32,547 nucleotides of DNA. It comes from Clostridiales bacterium (lineage in GTDB: Bacteria > Bacillota > Clostridia > Lachnospirales > WQUN01). The position numbers and the translations under genes were made by a program. Below the pieces are notes generated by a model. That model was not told the origin of the DNA, searched no databases, and saw nothing but the letters and a program-made list of their open reading frames with translations. Location: the NCBI GenBank assembly GCA_031269465.1, contig JAISZB010000086.1, forward strand, positions 1 to 32,547, read 5' to 3'. How positions within the stretch are numbered: the first letter of the stretch is position 1; each line of letters starts with the position of its first letter. Positions 15,497 to 22,200 of the stretch are shown here, one piece after another.

Positions 15497-16453
15497 ATAA
15501 AGATCAAAAGTTTTTTGGCTGGGTTCATGACCTCGACGCTTGCGATGGCCGCGCTTGCCATCGTTTTTGCGGGACAGCCGGATAAAGCTCTCTCAATTGA
15601 TTCAAATGCAAGCATATACATAGATGGAGAGAGGTTCGGCGGTAAAGAAGTCCAAGCGCTAAACTACTGCGGAAAAATCTACCTTCCGCTTCGCGCTCTG
15701 GGAGAAGCGCTAGGAAAGGAACTATTCTGGCACGAAAACACCAAATCAGTTTTCATCGGCTCTAAAAAGAATCTCGCGGATTTTCTGAGAACCGCTCTTG
15801 TTCCTGTTGGAGAGACCATGTACATATGGGGCGGAGGATGGAATGAAGAAGACACCGCAGCCGGACCGGAAGCAATGACTATCGGCGCCAGCGCCAATTG
15901 GGCCTCATTCGCCCGAAAGCAGACTAAGAGCTACAATTACAGCCTGACTCGCTACAGGATACACGACGGCCTTGATTGCACTGGATTCATAGGCTGGGCT
16001 ATCTACAACCTAGTGCCAAACGACGGCGGATACGTATTCAAGTCCAACGTATTGGCAAGTTCTCTGAGCAATATCGGCTTGGGTTCCATGACCGCAAGAA
16101 GCTCAGTAAAAACCCATCTCGCAGGCGACATCATGAGTACGTCGGGGCATGCGTGGATATCGCTTGGAACCTGCGCGGACGGCAGCGTGGCAATACTCCA
16201 TTCAAGCCCTCCCGGAGTCTCCATATGCGGAACCCAGGTTGGAAGCGTGAAAAGCGAAGCAGTAAAGCTGGCGGAAAAATATATGTCCAAGTATTTTCCT
16301 GAATGGTATGAAAAGTATCCCAATTGCAATAGAAACGCCTCATATCTGACTGGCTACGACAAATTCTCTTGGGATGAATCTCTTCTTTCAGATCCTGACG
16401 GCTTGAGGAAAAAAGATGCCGCGCAGGTTCTAAGCGTCTTGTTTAATGAATAA
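15497..16453 (+). CDS. Secreted NlpC/P60-like protein with copper-amine-oxidase-type stalk domain
   Basis: This is an exported protein of about 318 residues. Read from ATA 15497, the N-terminus is (M)KIKSFLAGFMTSTLAMAALA, a textbook signal peptide with a KIK n-region. A stalk domain of the copper-amine-oxidase-N type follows (IYIDGERF, YLPLRALGEALG, FWHENTKSVFIG). The C-terminal half looks like a cysteine peptidase of the NlpC/P60 kind, with LDCTGFIGWAIYN (Cys161) and SGHAWISLG (His218). The likely role is cutting peptidoglycan peptides outside the membrane. The first standard in-frame start is TTG 15515, which lacks a ribosome binding site and removes the charged n-region. AGGGGG lies 10 bases before the ATA and 7 before the preceding ATC. 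A decayed start is the alternative. Domain assignments are by motif only. Confidence 0.7.
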   Translation: MKIKSFLAGFMTSTLAMAALAIVFAGQPDKALSIDSNASIYIDGERFGGKEVQALNYCGKIYLPLRALGEALGKELFWHENTKSVFIGSKKNLADFLRTALVPVGETMYIWGGGWNEEDTAAGPEAMTIGASANWASFARKQTKSYNYSLTRYRIHDGLDCTGFIGWAIYNLVPNDGGYVFKSNVLASSLSNIGLGSMTARSSVKTHLAGDIMSTSGHAWISLGTCADGSVAILHSSPPGVSICGTQVGSVKSEAVKLAEKYMSKYFPEWYEKYPNCNRNASYLTGYDKFSWDESLLSDPDGLRKKDAAQVLSVLFNE

Positions 16454-16458
16454 TTGAT

Positions 16459-16494
16459 TATGCAGATTTGCAGTCAAATTCCCCTATTTTGGAG
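16459..16494. repeat. F1 left arm, solitary
   Basis: TATGCAGATTTGCAGTCAAA, then CCCCTATTTTGGAG. There is no core or right half. It sits between two secreted-protein genes, a few bases before the ribosome binding site of the second. Confidence 0.65.
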
Positions 16495-16517
16495 AAGCGG
16501 GCAAGGAGCGTGGTAGA

Positions 16518-17030
16518 ATAACTTCAAGACGAGTAAAATCCGCAATCGCAGCTTTCTCAGCTATTGTGCTGATTGCCTCGGCGTTTATGATCCCCGGCAA
16601 GAATCGCCATCTCATTCGAACCGGCAGAATGGAAAAGCCGAGAGTCCTTTATGGAACTGTCAAAAAAGGAATGGAGTCCGCCCAGGCTGCCGCCAGAACC
16701 GACTACTTCTATGACTCGTCCTATTTTGGATTCCTGCCCTTCGACAACGTGCATGATCTCATTTTCTTCCCTGTAATGAAAGAAGACATGGAGTCTATGG
16801 ATATAGCGATAGTAACATACAACTTTTATTACCCATTGTGGGCAAAGACTTCCCCTCATGAAGGAAGCGTTGATGAAAGCCGCATAGACCTCGAGGATCC
16901 CAGCATCATAAAAGCTGGCGGATACTCAAAGATAAAGGACTGCATAAAGTGCTTGGTGGTTGGGGACGGAAAGTATACAAACAGGTACAGGCTGTCTTAC
17001 TATGAGCTTTACTATTTTCCGAAAAAATGA
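16518..17030 (+). CDS. Secreted or membrane-anchored protein, function unknown
   Basis: About 170 residues if read from ATA 16518: (M)TSRRVKSAIAAFSAIVLIA, then SAFMIPGKNRH, an RR-containing signal sequence or single N-terminal anchor. AAGGAG (16503-16508) lies 9 bases before this ATA. The first standard start, GTG 16566, has no binding site and cuts the signal in half. The mature part is rich in Tyr, Phe and Asp (DYFYDSSYFGFLPFDNVHDL, YNFYYPLWAK, YELYYFPKK) and has two Cys close together (DCIKCLV). I do not recognise a family. It follows the NlpC/P60-like gene by 64 bases in the same direction, so the two may be cotranscribed and act at the cell surface. A terminator overlaps the stop codon. 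Confidence 0.6.
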   Translation: MTSRRVKSAIAAFSAIVLIASAFMIPGKNRHLIRTGRMEKPRVLYGTVKKGMESAQAAARTDYFYDSSYFGFLPFDNVHDLIFFPVMKEDMESMDIAIVTYNFYYPLWAKTSPHEGSVDESRIDLEDPSIIKAGGYSKIKDCIKCLVVGDGKYTNRYRLSYYELYYFPKK

Positions 17031-17060
17031 AAATAGAGTTGTACTTGCTCTTTTCATTTT
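17024..17060 (+). terminator. Rho-independent terminator overlapping the stop codon
   Basis: AAAATGAAAA(T)AGAG pairs with CTCTTTTCATTTT across a loop TTGTACTTG, with one bulged base. It is AT-rich but long, and positioned exactly at the gene end. Confidence 0.55.
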
Positions 17061-17160
17061 AAATGCCCAACTTAATGCTCAACTTTACTCATAATCCACG
17101 ATAACCAGAGCCGATTTTTGATCCGGCTTCCTATGGCTGGCGCTGGCATTCTAAATGCGC

Positions 17161-17203
17161 GCCATTAACGCGCTCTGATAAGAATCTCAGAGCGTTAAAT
17201 GGC
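17161..17203. other. Long imperfect hairpin
   Basis: GCCATTAACGCGCTCTGA pairs with TCAGAGCGTTAAATGGC across loop TAAGAATC, with bulges. There is no T run on either side. It could be a folded repeat end or an RNA structure; function unknown. Confidence 0.45.
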
Positions 17204-17212
17204 AATGCGAAT

Positions 17213-17279
17213 GGAAAGCTCCTATCTTGGAGGTTGATTATCCGCTTTTCACCTTACAATCGGCCTCCAAATAGGCATA
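17213..17279. repeat. F1 element, core-less
   Basis: AGCTCCTATCTTGGAGGTTG then ATTATCC; right arm CAATCGGCCTCCAAATAGGC then ATA. The outer left end is absent. The right end joins the next copy at a shared TA (17278-17279). Confidence 0.65.
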
Positions 17280-17381
17280 TGCCGGTTTTCAGTCGTATGT
17301 ACCTATTTTGGAGCTTGATTATCCATTGATACTTGTATAATCAAGCTCCAAAATAGGAGCTTCAATAAGCAAATCAGTATA
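17278..17381. repeat. F1 element, core-less (104 bp)
   Basis: Begins TATGCCGGTTTTCAGTCGTA, then GTACCTATTTTGGAGC, TTGATTATCC, a short centre and TATAATCAAGCTCCAAAATA, ending AAGCAAATCAGTATA. The inner arms pair almost perfectly. The GCGAAATGCCG core is missing, showing that the core is dispensable. Confidence 0.85.
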
Positions 17382-17531
17382 TCAAGCTTCAGCATCGGCG
17401 CATTGACTGCGCATCGGCATATTATGCAGCGGAAAATGGCTGCCAACTCGGAGCATTTGATCGCGCGTCGGCATAGATGCTTGCGTCCTTCAACTAGAGG
17501 CTCAAAGGCTGCGCGAATTGCATGCCCGCCC

Positions 17532-18200
17532 CTATGACTGAAGCTTGTAGCCTATCTTCCTCACAGTCTCTATGCTGACCTTTGATCCCAGGAAAGACAG
17601 CTTCTTTCTAAGAAAGGATATGTGAGCCTCCACATTGTTGTCCTCCGCGTCAGACTCCATTCCCCAGACCTTGGTTATGAGCGTCTCCTTTGTAGTAATT
17701 GTCTGGGCGTTAGACATCAGTATTTTCAATATTTCATTCTCCTTGAAGCCTAAATGCACCGACTTCGCCCCGCAGAGCAAAGCGCTCGCAGATAGATCCA
17801 GCGTCAAGTCAGAAAAGGACAGTTTATCCAAAACCACCTCCCCCTGCCTCCTAGAAAGAGCTCTCACCCTCGCAAGCAGCTCCTCGGTTGAAAACGGCTT
17901 TGTCATATAGTCATCAGCTCCGCAGTCCAGCCCCTGAACCTTGTCGGATATTTCATCCTTGGCAGTCAGCAGAAGCACCGGAGTTGCGCATTTCTTCTCC
18001 CTCATCTTCTGAACCACCAAAAATCCATCCATCTTTGGCATCATTACATCCAGAATAACAAGATCATAATCTCCGCACAGCGCAAAATCCAAGCCGTCTT
18101 CACCATTGTATACGGCATCGCAGCGGTACTTCTGGCTTTTCATGATCTGCTTCAGAGCGTCTGCCAGCCTCCGCTCGTCCTCGACTATCAAAATGTTCAT
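17532..18200 (-). CDS. OmpR/PhoB-family response regulator (orphan)
   Basis: This 222-residue two-component regulator has a receiver domain with acidic pocket Glu7/Asp8, phosphoacceptor Asp51 (LVILDVMMPKMDGF), Thr79 and Lys101 (MTKPF). A winged-helix DNA-binding domain follows (FKENEILKILMSNAQTITTK, KVWGMESDAEDNNVEAHISF, LRKKL, ending VRKIGYKLQS). ATG 18200 is preferred over ATG 18206, because GGGAG lies 8 bases upstream of the former and only 2 bases from the latter. No histidine kinase is adjacent on either side, so its sensor is encoded elsewhere or lost. A -35/-10 pair lies at 18261-18288. It is transcribed divergently from the large surface protein across about 1 kb of AT-rich DNA, and may control that gene, itself or distant genes. 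Confidence 0.93.
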   Translation of the reverse strand: MNILIVEDERRLADALKQIMKSQKYRCDAVYNGEDGLDFALCGDYDLVILDVMMPKMDGFLVVQKMREKKCATPVLLLTAKDEISDKVQGLDCGADDYMTKPFSTEELLARVRALSRRQGEVVLDKLSFSDLTLDLSASALLCGAKSVHLGFKENEILKILMSNAQTITTKETLITKVWGMESDAEDNNVEAHISFLRKKLSFLGSKVSIETVRKIGYKLQS

Positions 18201-18260
18201 ATCCATTTCTCCCGATTGCTTCTATTTTTAAAGTTAAACTTCATCAAGCTCATATCATAT

Positions 18261-18288
18261 ACTATACATCTTTATACAATAAAATCAA
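18261..18288 (-). promoter_or_regulatory. Promoter for the response regulator
   Basis: On the reverse strand TTGATT (18288-18283) and TATAGT (18266-18261) are 16 bases apart, 60-90 bases before the start codon. It is a reasonable vegetative promoter, though the whole region is AT-rich and other matches are possible. Confidence 0.45.
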
Positions 18289-19254
18289 AGAAATACTGCC
18301 AGTCTGGCATAAAGATCTTCATTGATATTTTCAGGTTCCCTCAAAAATCCTTTCAAAACGCTTCAATATGATTTGCCTATGAAGTTGCCTATTCCAGCTC
18401 TAGAATTATTGACATGGCACCAATCTCAGTTTTCAGTCATCAAGGAGTTTTATATCTAATAAGTTTCAATGAGTTGATTATAGAATAGAATATCTAAGGC
18501 TTATGCAATTTTCTTAATAAAATCTATCTTTTGCTTTTAAGCTGTAGAACAATGATGTAAAGTGTTTATCATTACTTGTAGCTAATCAATAATTATATAT
18601 ACTGTCAATTGTCACGTTTTTGTAATGTTACATTTAATATTTATAAAGAGTTTTAATTTGTCAATATGCTTTTCTGAAAATTTTTTCTAGAATATTGCAC
18701 AAATCATTAACTTAAAATTTGTGATAATTGCCGATATTGCATATTCTTGCATTCTATATCATAATGATAATAATGATTTTTTTAGATTATAATATAGAAT
18801 TAATCAAGATTCATTAAATATAAAAATTAATCCAGTTTTGTAAAGCTATCAAGCAATAATTTAAGAATCAGGTGCTTTAATCCTTAGCGCTATCTATTTT
18901 TGTAAAGTAATAGCTTTGCTGTAATGTTAACCCAGGGCTTGACATGTCATTTTACTTTTCAGCAAAGGTAACATTGCCTACAAATGACTTGTTATGCGAT
19001 TTTCAATCATACGTACCTATACTGCTTTTAAGGAAATGAATCATATTTTCAGCTTTAACTAAGAAACTGCATAAGGGAAGGGAGGACTAACCAAAAAATA
19101 AAATCAGCAAGCAAAATTATTTATTGCATCCCGTTCTCCAGTCTCAGGTTTTCGGAAAAGCGAAAATCCGCCATGCCGGATGCAAACAAGATTCCCCTCC
19201 TAGCGCAATTGCAAGGAGCATTCTCGCAAGAGCTTCAATGAAAGGAGCAAAACA
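18289..19254. other. AT-rich divergent intergenic region with repeated TGTAAWG words
   Basis: No gene is seen. The stretch 18450-18920 is extremely AT-rich. TGTAAAG or TGTAATG occurs in the same direction at 18556, 18621, 18839, 18901 and 18920. GTAATGTTAACC (18921-18932) also forms an inverted repeat with GGTAACATT (18967-18975). A solitary F1 left arm (TATGCGATTTTCAATCATAC then GTACCTA) is at 18993-19019. AAAGGAG at 19241-19247 serves the next gene. Regulation of the surface protein, perhaps by the divergent response regulator, is plausible but unproven. Confidence 0.45.
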
Positions 19255-22200
19255 ATGAAAAAAAGAGCTTTTATTTCATTCATTTCCCTGGTTTTGTGCT
19301 TCGCTCTATCCATTCAGGCCTCAGCTGCGCCTGTTGCTCAGATCTTCCCTGAGCATTGGTCGTCTCAAGCGATCAACCAATGGAATGGCCGAGGATGGCT
19401 GGACGCGCTTTCGCAAAAGGCGATTAATCCCGACGCCATCATTTCGCGCGCAGACTTCGCCGCGCTGTGCGATGTGCTTTTCGGTTACAAAGAGAAAGGA
19501 ACAGCCACCTATAAGGACATTCCATCAGAATCTCCCTTTTACGGCTACGTAATGAGAGCCTCGGAAGCTGGAGTTATCAAAGGGTATGATGGCTTTTTCC
19601 GACCCAATGAACCCATAACTCGAGAAGAGGTAGCAGTAATGATTTCTGCGGCCTTATACACCTCGAATCAAGGCTTTGAGAAAGCGATAGAGTTTGCTGA
19701 CGGGAACTCTATCGCAGAGTGGTCAAAATCCTCCATAAGCGCCTTAACGGAAAAGAAGATTATGGTAGGATACCCTGATGGATCCTTCAAGCCTCAAAAC
19801 AACCTTACCATAGCCGAAGCCATTTCCCTGCTTAATAGGGCGGCGCCCGCAGTCATCACTGCTTCAGGCGAATTCGCCGGCGAAGTGGCGGGAAATCTGT
19901 TTGTAAAAGGAAAAGACGTAGCTCTAAGAAACATGAAGATAAGTGGAGACCTATTCATCGCGCAACCTGAAGCCGGATCAAAGATCTATCTAGATAATGT
20001 CGAAGTTTCAGGCAGGATATACATAACCGGCGCTGAATCAATCGAATTCAAAGCCACTCCGGCAGAAGGAAAAGTACTTGTAAATTCATCAGCCGGACCA
20101 ATCAGCGTCAAAGCTCCAACAGCACCTGATTTCTTGGCTGACTTGCCTTTAAATGTAAAATACGAAGCGCCTGCGGCGCCAAGTTTGGGATATTCATCCT
20201 CAGGCGGAGGCGTATACTACTATCCAACCGCCGCTCCCACGGCAGTTCCAACCACCGTTCCAACCGATGCTCCTTCTCCTACCGATGCTCCCGCTCCTTC
20301 TCCTACCGATGCTCCCGCGCAGTCTCCCACCGAGGCTCCCGCGCCGTCTCCCACCGACATTCCCGCGCCGTCTCCCACCGACATTCCAGAAGATGCGACC
20401 TCTCTTCCTCTTATAAAGGTCGCAAGCGCAATGATTTACGATCCGCAAAACAATGGAACGGCAGAAAAATTCAAGCTGTTCGATGAATTTTCTGAAGTTG
20501 AGGAAAATCCGCCAAATTCTGAAAATCCTTACCTTCCGCCTATTGATTCTATGCTTGCGAAAAATGAAAACACATGGCGAAGCCCCGGCGGGTCTTGGAA
20601 TGAACTGAACACCCAGTTTACGATTAATTTCGGTTCAGATTGCGAGATTTATGAGATATGGGTTTACGACGGGCCTGTATACGCCCCCGCTACATATGTC
20701 CACCAGGGCACTGTGGACAAGGAGTATGAGGTCTATGGAGGAAGCTTTGAAATTTATAGCGGCGCTTCGCTGCTCGGAACTATTGAGATTGGCAATTCAG
20801 GGCAGTGGAAGAAGTTAAGCCTGCAGGAAGGCTTCACAAGCGGCACTCTGACCTTTAAAAAAGTTCAAGAAGAAGAAAACAGGTATTCATGGACCGGCGG
20901 AGGCTGGACTAGCGATATAGGGCAGTATGTATGCGATGTGAATGTACCCGAAGTCGCGATTATGGGCATTCCCCTCGGCCCTTTGACCGAAGACGAGTCA
21001 GTCGAATGGGAGCTCGCGCCTTCTGATGTCGAGCCGGTAGAATATGATTTCACATTCGGTCAGTTCTTCGGAACAAATGCCCATTTCAACGAACCGTTTG
21101 GAAATCTTGACGCCATAGGGCTTGTCAGGGAATACCACAACTGGAGCTGGACGGAATGGTCCGCCAATGATCATGCCGACTCCACCGGAACAAAAAACAG
21201 CTCCGCTATGACGACTGAACCGACGGTTGCATTTATGAACACATGGGGTTCATTCGACAACTACTATGAATCTCTTTTCAATGCGGGAATTGAAGCCGTC
21301 ATCTGCATTCAAGGCGGCATCATCGGGGCCCCTCAGTCAAGGCCCAACTTCCAGGGAGATCTGGATTCTCTTAAAGCCTCATCCTATTTGGCTCACGGAC
21401 AGAGCATGTTCCAGCATGCCGCAAGATATGGAAGCGTTGCAGTCGATGAATCGCTTCTCAAAGTTGCGGCCGGCACGGAGAAAAGAACCGGGCTAGGCTG
21501 GGTAGAATATTTCGAGAACTGGAACGAAGCCAACCTCGGGCCTTGGAACGGAGCGCAATTCGCCGCAATGACCAGCGCCGACTATGACGGTCATATGGGG
21601 ACAATGGGACCCGACGTAGGGGTAAAGCAGGCTGATCCGAATGCAAAGCTCGTGCTCGGCGGCTTGGCCGGGATAATCTATGACGAGTCTGCAGGCTATG
21701 ATCCAGCTGGCAAAGGATTTACAGCGCGCAAGTTCGTCGAAGAATTCATAAAATGGTGCGACCTCAACAGGACAAAAGAACAGTGGCTAGAGAACCATGA
21801 CAATTTGGACGGCTATGTGAAATACCCCTTCGACGTCTTCAACGGCCATTACTACTCTCCCGACGGATATGGGACTACGGGCTTGTCTCCCGAATCGGAT
21901 CATGTTCTTGAGAGAATGCAGGACTTTGTAGAGTTTAAAGATGCATATTTCCCTGAAAAAGAAATTTGGCTCTCTGAGTACGGCTATGATTCAGAACAGG
22001 GATCTCCGCAGAGCGCGACAGTCACAAGCGAGATAAATGCAGGGCTCACAGGGCAAGAGGTTCAAGGGCGCTGGCTCGTAAGAGAAGCTCTCATACTTGC
22101 GGCGGCCGGGCTTGATCGCGTAACGCAGTTTGAAATGGATGATTACGGCGATGGCGGCATGGGGCACAGCGCGACCGATCGCTTTGAATCCTGCGGCATG

